DNA from: Spirochaetaceae bacterium
GTDB taxonomy: Bacteria > Spirochaetota > Spirochaetia > DSM-27196 > PXBQ01
Length of the DNA stretch: 5,448 bases
NCBI GenBank assembly: GCA_003566875.1
Contig: PXBQ01000298.1
Coordinates: 1-5,448, forward strand
Direction of reading: 5' to 3'
The notes beneath the pieces are model-generated. The model had not been told where the DNA came from. It made no database searches and saw only the letters and a program-made list of their open reading frames with translations. Numbering within the stretch: position 1 is the stretch's first letter; the number at the start of each line of letters is the position of its first letter. Positions 1 to 4,994 of the stretch are shown here, one piece after another. The translations under genes and the position numbers were made by a program.

Positions 1-630
1 AACGCGACCGAGGCGATTCGCGTGCTCGGGCGGTACCTTTTTTCGTACGACGATCTCTCGTCGCGGGTCGGAACGCTCTCGGGAGGAGAGCGCAACAGGC
101 TGCAGTTCGCGGTGTGCGAGCTCCAGAACGCGAATCTCCTGCTTCTCGACGAGCCGACCAATCACATGGATATCGAGTCGCGCGAGGCGATCGAGGACGC
201 GCTCGACGAGTTTCCGGGAACGATCGTGCTGATATCGCACGACCGGTACCTGATCGACGCGGTCGCCGAACGCGTGATCGAGATCTCGGACCGGGCGTTT
301 GAGTCCTACGACGGTGACTTCACCGCGTACCGCGCGGCGCGCCCGTCGCGCGCAGAGGCCCGACTTCATACACGCGGCCGGGAGCGGTCCGGCGCCGCGC
401 GCAAGCGCCACAACGGGCAGAAGGCCGTCGCGCGCAGCGCCGGTTCGAGTCGCGAGTTCGAACGACGGATCGCGACGCTCGAGAAGGAAAAACTCGCGCT
501 CGAGCAGAAAATCACCGCGGCGTTCCGCCGGGGTGACCACGTCGCGGGCAAACGCCTCTCGAACGACCTGGAACGGACGTCGCGGGAGCTCGACCGATCG
601 TGGTCCGAGTGGATGGCCGCCGAGCGGTGA
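1..630 (+). CDS. ABC-F family ATPase, C-terminal part (5' end outside the window)
   Basis: The reading frame is open from base 1 and stops at TGA 628-630, giving 209 visible residues. It carries the back half of an ABC nucleotide-binding domain: the signature LSGGERNRL at visible residues 26-34, Walker B plus D-loop LLLLDEPTNHMD at 46-57, and the switch histidine in ISHDRY at 78-83. The Walker A lies upstream of the window. No membrane segment follows. Instead there is a basic linker (about 105-140) and a charged heptad-like coiled coil (about 145-205), which is the order seen in the second ATPase domain and C-terminal tail of soluble ABC-F proteins (Uup, EttA and antibiotic-resistance types). 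ABC-F proteins act on ribosomes; which subfamily this is cannot be told without the inter-domain linker. NHMD replaces the more usual NHLD. A valine GTG at 22 could be mistaken for a start, but the domain clearly continues upstream of it. Confidence 0.93.
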   Translation, partial: NATEAIRVLGRYLFSYDDLSSRVGTLSGGERNRLQFAVCELQNANLLLLDEPTNHMDIESREAIEDALDEFPGTIVLISHDRYLIDAVAERVIEISDRAFESYDGDFTAYRAARPSRAEARLHTRGRERSGAARKRHNGQKAVARSAGSSREFERRIATLEKEKLALEQKITAAFRRGDHVAGKRLSNDLERTSRELDRSWSEWMAAER

Positions 631-662
631 GGCGACCGCCCGCGCGGGCTGTTGACTCCCCC

Positions 663-691
663 TTGACAGCTCGCGCGTCGGTCCCGATCAT
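663..691 (+). promoter_or_regulatory. Predicted sigma-70 type promoter of hslO
   Basis: A perfect TTGACA box (663-668) is followed by exactly 17 bp and then GATCAT (686-691), which matches four of six bases of TATAAT. Only six bases separate the -10 box from the ATG at 698, so the expected transcription start falls on or next to the A of the start codon. The gap between the ABC-F stop and this gene is 67 bp, and no other -35/-10 pair of comparable quality is visible in it. This is a pattern match only. Confidence 0.5.
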
Positions 692-697
692 GGGGCG

Positions 698-1630
698 ATG
701 ATTCAAAAACCGATCGAAGACCAACGACTCGTCAAGCACCTCGGTTCTCTGCCGCCGGACGGGATAACGATTTTCCTGATGGACCGTGGACATTTCCGTG
801 CGGCTCTCGTGCACGGTACGCGTATGGTGAACCGCATGCGCGTGAACCACGACTCGGGGCTGCTCGAGACGCTGCTTCTCGGACACGCGTACCTTGCAGC
901 GGTATTGCTGACGATGAATGCAAAAGGGCACGATCGGATCGCTCTCGACGTGTCGTGCACCGGGCCGGCCGGCGGGCTGCACGTCGAGGCGACCGCGCTC
1001 GGGAACGTTCGTGGGTACCTCTCTGTCTCTCCGATCCCGCTCGAGCAGCCGCCGGAAAGCCTCGACACCGCGCCTCTCATCGGATCGGGCACGCTCTCGG
1101 TCACAAAGATACTCGAAAAGGCGCAGCGGCCGTTCACGGGACATATATCGCTCGAGAACGGCCGGATCGCGGGTGACCTTGCCCGGTACTTCACGATCTC
1201 CGAGCAGATTCCGGCGGCAGTGAATCTCAGTATTCAGTTTGATCCCGACGGTCGCGCGATCGGCGCTGCGGGTCTATTCGTTCAGGCGTTTCCGGGCGCC
1301 GACGCGACGAACGCCGATGCGCTGAACACGACGATTCAGGCGCTGCCGTCGCTCGGACGACTCGTGGCCGACGGTCAAACGGCGGAATCGTTGATCGACG
1401 AGCAGTTCAGCGCGTTTTCGCCGGCCGTGCTCGAGACGCGGCCGGTCGGTTTCCGGTGCGACTGCACCAAGGATCGCTTCGGGCGCTTTCTCGCGGCGTT
1501 GCCGGTCGACGAGATCCAGGCGATCCGCGACGAGTTGCCGACACCCGTCCGGACGACGTGCCAGAACTGCAACACGACGTACGAATTCACTGAGCCCGAG
1601 ATCGACGAGGCGTGCCTGCAGGCACGGTAG
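698..1630 (+). CDS. hslO: Hsp33 redox-regulated molecular chaperone
   Basis: 310 residues, close to the usual 290-300 of Hsp33. Hsp33 is a cytoplasmic ATP-independent holdase: the reduced, zinc-bound form is inactive, and oxidation releases zinc, unfolds the C-terminal region and exposes binding surfaces. The N-terminal chaperone domain shows familiar blocks: GHAYLAAVLLTMNAKGHDRI (about 62-81), CTGPAGG (from 87), VRGYLSVSP, GSGTLSVTKI, and FTISEQIPAAVNLSIQF before GAAGLFVQAFPGA. The zinc redox switch is complete: Cys254-X-Cys256, 31 residues, then Cys288-X2-Cys291. Two further cysteines, Cys87 and Cys306 (five residues from the C-terminus), lie outside the switch. The ATG at 698 is chosen because MIQKPIEDQRLVKHL fits the family start; the ATG at 690 is out of frame. 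There is no useful Shine-Dalgarno site: GGGG at 692-695 is only two bases from the ATG. It stands alone between two predicted promoters. Confidence 0.96.
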   Translation: MIQKPIEDQRLVKHLGSLPPDGITIFLMDRGHFRAALVHGTRMVNRMRVNHDSGLLETLLLGHAYLAAVLLTMNAKGHDRIALDVSCTGPAGGLHVEATALGNVRGYLSVSPIPLEQPPESLDTAPLIGSGTLSVTKILEKAQRPFTGHISLENGRIAGDLARYFTISEQIPAAVNLSIQFDPDGRAIGAAGLFVQAFPGADATNADALNTTIQALPSLGRLVADGQTAESLIDEQFSAFSPAVLETRPVGFRCDCTKDRFGRFLAALPVDEIQAIRDELPTPVRTTCQNCNTTYEFTEPEIDEACLQAR

Positions 1631-1640
1631 GCGCGGTTTC

Positions 1641-1655
1641 CGCAGCGCCGCTGCG
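1641..1655 (+). terminator. GC-rich hairpin after hslO, possible weak terminator
   Basis: CGCAGCG (1641-1647) and CGCTGCG (1649-1655) are perfect inverted repeats around one base, 11 bases after the hslO stop. In RNA the loop would need at least three bases, leaving a stem of about six GC-rich pairs. The following tract is CATTTGACC, with only three Ts, and those Ts form the start of the next promoter's -35 box. It may therefore end or slow hslO transcription only inefficiently. The lack of a real U tract is the main argument against a classical intrinsic terminator. Confidence 0.35.
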
Positions 1656-1658
1656 CAT

Positions 1659-1687
1659 TTGACCGGCGTTCCGCGTTCCGATATTCT
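1659..1687 (+). promoter_or_regulatory. Predicted promoter of the transporter-hemW transcript
   Basis: TTGACC (1659-1664), exactly 17 bp, then TATTCT (1682-1687), four of six matches to TATAAT. Nine bases separate the -10 box from the ATG at 1697, so likely start points (A1694, A1696 or A1697) leave a leader of zero to three bases. The box begins four bases after the hairpin that follows hslO. Because hemW overlaps the transporter gene, this promoter would drive both. Confidence 0.5.
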
Positions 1688-1696
1688 TACCGGACA

Positions 1697-2968
1697 ATGC
1701 CGTCTATAGGTTCAGCATCGACGACGGGAGCAGCCGACGGCTCGTTCCGCCTCTCGTCGTTCGTCCTCCCGTTCTACATTCCTGCGTTCATCTCGGCAAC
1801 CGGCGCCGCGATGGTGATGCCGGTTCTCCCGCTCTACGCGCGTTCGCTCGGCGCCGGAATCACCGCGACGGGAGTTGTCGTCGCGATGTTCGGTCTCGGG
1901 ACTCTTGTTCTCAACGCGCCGGCCGGGTTTGCGATTTCACGGTTCGGCAAGAAACGCGCGATGGTTCTGTCGCTCGTGATCGAGGCGCTTTTTGCGATTC
2001 TGGCCGGACTTGCGTTGAACCCGTACGTCCTCGGCGTAGCGGTGTTTGGACTCGGTGCGATCCACTCGGTGTTTTTTATCGCGCGCCTTACGTACTTCCG
2101 CGAGCTTGTTCCGACCGCACAACGCGGTCGTGCGCTCGCGCTTCTCGGCGGTGAGAGCCGTTTTGGGTCGTTCATCGGTCCAATAATCGGCGGGTTCGTC
2201 GCAGCGGGTTTGGGGTACGGCAGCGCGTTTGTCGGGCATGCGATCGCGTCGGTCGTCGTGATGGTTTTTGTCGTGATCTGGGTTCCTCCCGACCCCGCGC
2301 GAAGTCTGCACGCGGATCGCGACACTGCATCCTCGCCACGCGGCGCGTCGATCGCCCGGGTCTCCGCGATTCTCCGCGAGAACCTGTCGATATTCGCGAC
2401 GGCCGGAAGCGCGATCGTCGTGCTGCAGCTTCTGCGTGCGGGACGAAAAGTGATTCTCCCGCTCTGGGGCGATGCGATCGGGCTCGACGTCTCGCAGATA
2501 GGGGGGATATTCGGGGTCATGTTCGCGGTCGAGACCGCAGTCGTGTATCCCGCGGGCATTATCATGGACCGATTCGGGCGGAAGCGCGCGGCGGTGCCGT
2601 GTATGGTGATCGTATCGTTGTCGCTTGCGATTCTACCGTTGACCGCGAGCTTTCTCGGTATGCTCGCCGTCGCAGTCGTGTCGGGGCTCGGCAACGGCCT
2701 CGGGAGCGGAATCAATATGACGCTCAGCACCGACTACGCGCCGAAGAAGAATCCAGGCGAGTTTATCGGCGTCTGGAGGACGATTGTCGATACCGGATCG
2801 ACCGCCGGACCGGTCGTGATTGGGTCTATCGCCGACGTCTTCACGCTCGGCGCGTCCCCGGTTGTGATCGCCGCGATCGGCGTGGTCGGCGCGGCGATCA
2901 TGCAGTTCACCGCCAAAGAAACGCTCGTCCGGGAGCCGACCGCCCGACACGAAGCTCCGCTGCCATGA
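1697..2968 (+). CDS. Major facilitator superfamily (MFS) transporter, substrate unknown
   Basis: 423 residues with about twelve hydrophobic segments, the usual size and topology of an inner-membrane MFS carrier. After a polar N-terminal tail (1-20), helix 1 spans roughly 22-44 and helix 2 roughly 56-78. The loop between helices 2 and 3 has a motif-A-like GFAISRFGKKR (77-87) with Ser instead of the usual Asp. The equivalent loop in the second half is canonical: GIIMDRFGRKR, with Asp291 to Arg297. A hydrophilic central loop (about 196-230, with a DPARSLHADRD stretch) separates the two six-helix halves. The last 20-25 residues are polar. Overall it resembles drug or metabolite efflux permeases more than sugar symporters, but no residue fixes the substrate. 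The ATG at 1697 is preferred because the next Met (39) would delete most of helix 1. No Shine-Dalgarno site is visible. Its stop overlaps the hemW start, so the two are probably co-translated. Confidence 0.9.
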   Translation: MPSIGSASTTGAADGSFRLSSFVLPFYIPAFISATGAAMVMPVLPLYARSLGAGITATGVVVAMFGLGTLVLNAPAGFAISRFGKKRAMVLSLVIEALFAILAGLALNPYVLGVAVFGLGAIHSVFFIARLTYFRELVPTAQRGRALALLGGESRFGSFIGPIIGGFVAAGLGYGSAFVGHAIASVVVMVFVVIWVPPDPARSLHADRDTASSPRGASIARVSAILRENLSIFATAGSAIVVLQLLRAGRKVILPLWGDAIGLDVSQIGGIFGVMFAVETAVVYPAGIIMDRFGRKRAAVPCMVIVSLSLAILPLTASFLGMLAVAVVSGLGNGLGSGINMTLSTDYAPKKNPGEFIGVWRTIVDTGSTAGPVVIGSIADVFTLGASPVVIAAIGVVGAAIMQFTAKETLVREPTARHEAPLP

Positions 2969-4251
2969 AACCGCTCGCTGACGGTGTTCTGACTCCACTC
3001 GAGCAGATTTCGGTCTACGTGCATATCCCGTTCTGTACGACACGCTGCCGGTACTGCGACTTCTACACCGAGACCGGCCGGCCGGCTCGTGTGATCGCCC
3101 GCACGTTGCAGAGAATCGTCGAGGAAGCCGATGTCTTCTCAGGCGCGCTCGGCCGGCCGACCGTTGTGACGGTGTACATCGGCGGAGGGACGCCGAGTGT
3201 GATCCCGGCCGCCGAACTCGAACCGTTTCTCGGCTCGCTTCGTACGGCACTGCGGATCGAACACCCGCCGGCCGAGTGGACGTTCGAGGCGAACCCGGAG
3301 ACGATCACCGCGGACCGGCTCGACGCTCTGAGTCGATCCGGCGTCGACCGGTTGAGTATCGGAATCCAGACGTTCGACGATACCGCGCTTGAACTGCTCG
3401 GACGGCGTGCGCGTGCCGACGTGATTCGCCGAGCGATAAAGGTCGTATCGGAGCGGTGGCGTGGTGACGTGACCGTCGACCTCATGACCGGGTTGCCCGG
3501 GCAGACAGCTGCCGGTGTTCTGCGCGACGTCGAAGAGGTTGTCCAGACGCGGCCCGCCCACGTTTCGGTCTACTCGTTAACGGTTGAGGAGCGGACACCT
3601 CTCGCGGGGATGGTCGCGTCCGGTGAGATCACGCTCCCCGACGCCGATAAACGCGACGCGCTATGGTTCGCCGCCGACGCCGCGCTCCGCCGCGCAGGGT
3701 ACGACGCGTACGAGGTATCGAACTACGCGCGCGACGGCAAAATCGCCGTTCATAACACGCGGTACTGGGAGATGAAACCGTACCTCGGACTCGGTCCCGG
3801 AGGCGTCGGAACGCTGCCGATCGCCGCGTCCGGCGCCGAGCCAATCTGCAGCCGAGTGGGCAACCGGTCCGGTCGCGACTTCGTCGCGGTGCGGCTGACG
3901 AACCCGGATCTCACGCGGTATACAAGCACCGCGGCCGCCGCGAGGTCATACGCGACCGAGTTGATCACGGCGCGGACGTTGTTTTTTGAACACTTTTTGA
4001 CGGGGCTCAGGACGTCCCGCGGCGTCTCGATCGCGAACCTCCGCTCGGTCTTCGGGATCGATCCGGGTGCCCTGATCGAGACTCTTCGGAATGAGTGGAG
4101 GGCGTTCCCGGATCTGGTCCAGAACGGACTCACCGCGGTGAGTCCGTTCCTCGCGTTCACGCCACGCGCGCGGCTGTTCTTGAACTCGCACATCTTAGAT
4201 CTCGACGAGATCCTTAAAAAAGTCCCTCTGGGGCGCGTGACGATCACTTGA
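2965..4251 (+). CDS. hemW: HemW-type radical SAM protein (heme chaperone; formerly called oxygen-independent coproporphyrinogen oxidase-like)
   Basis: 428 residues; HemW proteins usually have about 380-400. The radical-SAM cluster motif is Cys24-X3-Cys28-X2-Cys31 in HIPFCTTRCRYCDFY. Phe33 follows where true coproporphyrinogen dehydrogenase HemN has a fourth cysteine, so HemW is the better name. Next come GGGTPS (73-78, SAM binding), EANPETIT, RLSIGIQTFDD and VDLMTGLPGQT. The heme-binding type motif HNTRYW (263-268) is followed by YLGLGPGG. The C-terminal domain (EHFLTGLRTSRG onward) ends with ARLFLNS and about 20 further residues. HemW binds heme and is thought to deliver it to membrane respiratory proteins; this is known for the family, not shown here. 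The ATG at 2965 overlaps the transporter stop (ATGA), suggesting translational coupling. The frame stays open upstream to 2599, but that part only shadows the transporter gene. A perfect 28-bp palindrome sits in the 3' region (residues 386-395). Confidence 0.93.
   Translation: MKPLADGVLTPLEQISVYVHIPFCTTRCRYCDFYTETGRPARVIARTLQRIVEEADVFSGALGRPTVVTVYIGGGTPSVIPAAELEPFLGSLRTALRIEHPPAEWTFEANPETITADRLDALSRSGVDRLSIGIQTFDDTALELLGRRARADVIRRAIKVVSERWRGDVTVDLMTGLPGQTAAGVLRDVEEVVQTRPAHVSVYSLTVEERTPLAGMVASGEITLPDADKRDALWFAADAALRRAGYDAYEVSNYARDGKIAVHNTRYWEMKPYLGLGPGGVGTLPIAASGAEPICSRVGNRSGRDFVAVRLTNPDLTRYTSTAAAARSYATELITARTLFFEHFLTGLRTSRGVSIANLRSVFGIDPGALIETLRNEWRAFPDLVQNGLTAVSPFLAFTPRARLFLNSHILDLDEILKKVPLGRVTIT
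4122..4149. repeat. Perfect 28-bp palindrome inside the 3' end of hemW
   Basis: The arm GAACGGACTCACCG (4122-4135) is followed directly by its exact reverse complement (4136-4149), centred on CCGCGG. The symmetry stops at once on both sides (A4121 against C4150). In mRNA it could form a 12-bp stem with a CGCG loop. It is in frame and encodes Asn-Gly-Leu-Thr-Ala-Val-Ser-Pro-Phe (387-395); the opposite strand encodes the same nine residues. No T tract follows on either strand, so it does not look like an intrinsic terminator. It could be a protein-binding site, a small dispersed repeat or the product of quasipalindrome correction. Confidence 0.9.
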
Positions 4252-4276
4252 CAACCGGAAGGCGAGTCCGTACCGT
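4248..4276 (+). promoter_or_regulatory. Predicted promoter of the cyclo-ligase gene, overlapping the hemW stop
   Basis: A perfect TTGACA (4248-4253) contains the hemW stop codon TGA (4249-4251). After exactly 17 bp comes TACCGT (4271-4276), only three of six matches to TATAAT. Seven bases then lead to a GTG start at 4284, so the transcript could start at or within two bases of that codon. Two arms, CGATCAC (4241-4247) and GTGATCG (4275-4281), flank the -35 box and overlap the -10 box. The -10 is weak, so read-through from hemW remains possible. Confidence 0.4.
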
Positions 4277-4283
4277 GATCGAC

Positions 4284-4913
4284 GTGCGGGAAAAACAGGA
4301 GCTTCGGGATCGCATCAAGGATGTACTTCGCTCCGTCTCTTCGGTCGAGAATCGCCGTGCGAGCATCGTCGTGACGAAAAACGTCTTGAATTCGGAGGCG
4401 TGGAAGAGTTGTCCGGTCGTATTGAGCTTTGTTTCGATAAACGGCGAGATAGACACGTCGATGTTGATTCAAGTCGGACTCGATCAAGGGAAGATCGTTG
4501 GTGTTCCGAGAACTGCCGGGTCGTACATGACGTTCCACCGGATACGAAAAGTCGCGTTTCCCAGTGAAACCGGACTGACCGGCGTCAGGGAGCCGACATC
4601 GGCTCATCCGGCGGTCGAACCCGGGCAGGAGCTGAAGTTTCCCGAGATCGCGCACCGTCCCGAGTACGCGACTCGGGACACGCCGTTGAGCCTCGTCGTC
4701 GTGCCGGGGCTCGCGTTCGACCGACGCGGGAACCGACTCGGCCGTGGCGGCGGCGCGTACGACCGGTACCTCGCGAGGTACAGCGCCAAGGTCGTCACGA
4801 TCGGGGTGTGCCTTGAGCGGCAGATCGTCGACGCCGTCCCGGTCGGGAAACAGGACATAGGTGTCTCGTACATCGCGACCGAGAATGGAATGTACACAAC
4901 GCGCGAGCTGTAG
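4284..4913 (+). CDS. ygfA: 5-formyltetrahydrofolate cyclo-ligase (5,10-methenyltetrahydrofolate synthetase)
   Basis: 209 residues from the GTG at 4284; the family runs about 180-200. The cytoplasmic enzyme uses ATP to convert 5-formyl-THF to 5,10-methenyl-THF, returning a storage or inhibitory folate to the one-carbon pool. The N-terminus (VREKQELRDRIKDVL) has the basic helix usual for this family. The strongest evidence is VVVPGLAFDRRGNRLGRGGG followed by AYDRYL, matching the family block that ends in GGGxYDR (G155-G157, Y159, D160, R161 here). The segment between the REP motif and VVVPG is about 30 residues, longer than in members I remember. The start is uncertain: GTG 4275 (SD-like GGAAGG at 4257-4262, 12 bases before) and TTG 4248 (overlapping the hemW stop) are in frame and would add 3 or 12 residues. 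GTG 4284 is chosen for N-terminal fit and promoter spacing. Confidence 0.92.
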   Translation: MREKQELRDRIKDVLRSVSSVENRRASIVVTKNVLNSEAWKSCPVVLSFVSINGEIDTSMLIQVGLDQGKIVGVPRTAGSYMTFHRIRKVAFPSETGLTGVREPTSAHPAVEPGQELKFPEIAHRPEYATRDTPLSLVVVPGLAFDRRGNRLGRGGGAYDRYLARYSAKVVTIGVCLERQIVDAVPVGKQDIGVSYIATENGMYTTREL

Positions 4914-4923
4914 CACTGACTTC

Positions 4924-4949
4924 TTGAAATCACCAATTCGTGTTATTAT
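4924..4949 (+). promoter_or_regulatory. Predicted extended -10 promoter of the right-edge gene
   Basis: In the most AT-rich stretch of the window, TG-T-TATTAT (4941-4949) forms an extended -10 element with a five-of-six hexamer match. A TTGAAA (4924-4929) lies upstream, but the 14-bp spacer is short, so the extended -10 may carry recognition. Transcription would begin near 4956, leaving a leader of about 39 nt. Unlike the other three promoters here, this one leaves room for a ribosome-binding site. Confidence 0.5.
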
Positions 4950-4953
4950 TCGC

Positions 4954-4975
4954 CGCAGAATAGAATCGCAGAATA
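4954..4975 (+). repeat. Two 9-bp direct repeats in the predicted leader
   Basis: CGCAGAATA occurs at 4954-4962 and again at 4967-4975, a period of 13 bp, inside the predicted 5' leader and just after the -10 box. The intervening GAAT makes the block look like GAAT-rich tandem units. It may be a binding site for a regulator or simply an AT-rich leader. Confidence 0.6.
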
Positions 4976-4982
4976 AACAAGT

Positions 4983-4986
4983 GGAG
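4983..4986 (+). promoter_or_regulatory. Shine-Dalgarno site for the right-edge gene
   Basis: GGAG (within GTGGAG) lies eight bases before the ATG at 4995, a normal spacing. It fixes this start and is the only well-placed SD site seen in the window. Confidence 0.65.
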
Positions 4987-4994
4987 TAGCGTGT

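Noticed and set aside
624..649. Hairpin-capable GC-rich sequence after the ABC-F gene (GCGGT/ACCGC at 624-639 and the palindrome GCCCGCGCGGGC at 638-649).
   Set aside because: The stems are short, overlap each other, and have no T tract behind them; not enough to call a terminator.
1834..2730. A 298-codon minus-strand open frame opposite the transporter gene.
   Set aside because: The plus-strand frame has clear MFS motifs and helices, while the minus-strand product is a Thr/Pro/Arg/Ala-rich shadow without motifs.
2599..2964. Upstream extension of the hemW frame by 122 codons.
   Set aside because: It lies wholly within the transporter gene in another frame and reads as Arg-rich, low-complexity sequence. 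The HemW family begins at or near the ATG at 2965.
3074..3160. Two GGCCGGCC-centred 12-bp palindromes in hemW (3074-3085 and 3149-3160), with another GGCCGGCC at 963-970 in hslO.
   Set aside because: Low-complexity GC palindromes within Arg/Pro/Gly/Ala codons are expected at this base composition.
4198..4212. 15-base palindrome GATCTCG-A-CGAGATC near the hemW 3' end.
   Set aside because: It arises naturally from common GC-rich codons for Asp-Leu-Asp-Glu-Ile. The stem is only seven pairs, and the following A run is on the wrong strand for a plus-strand terminator.
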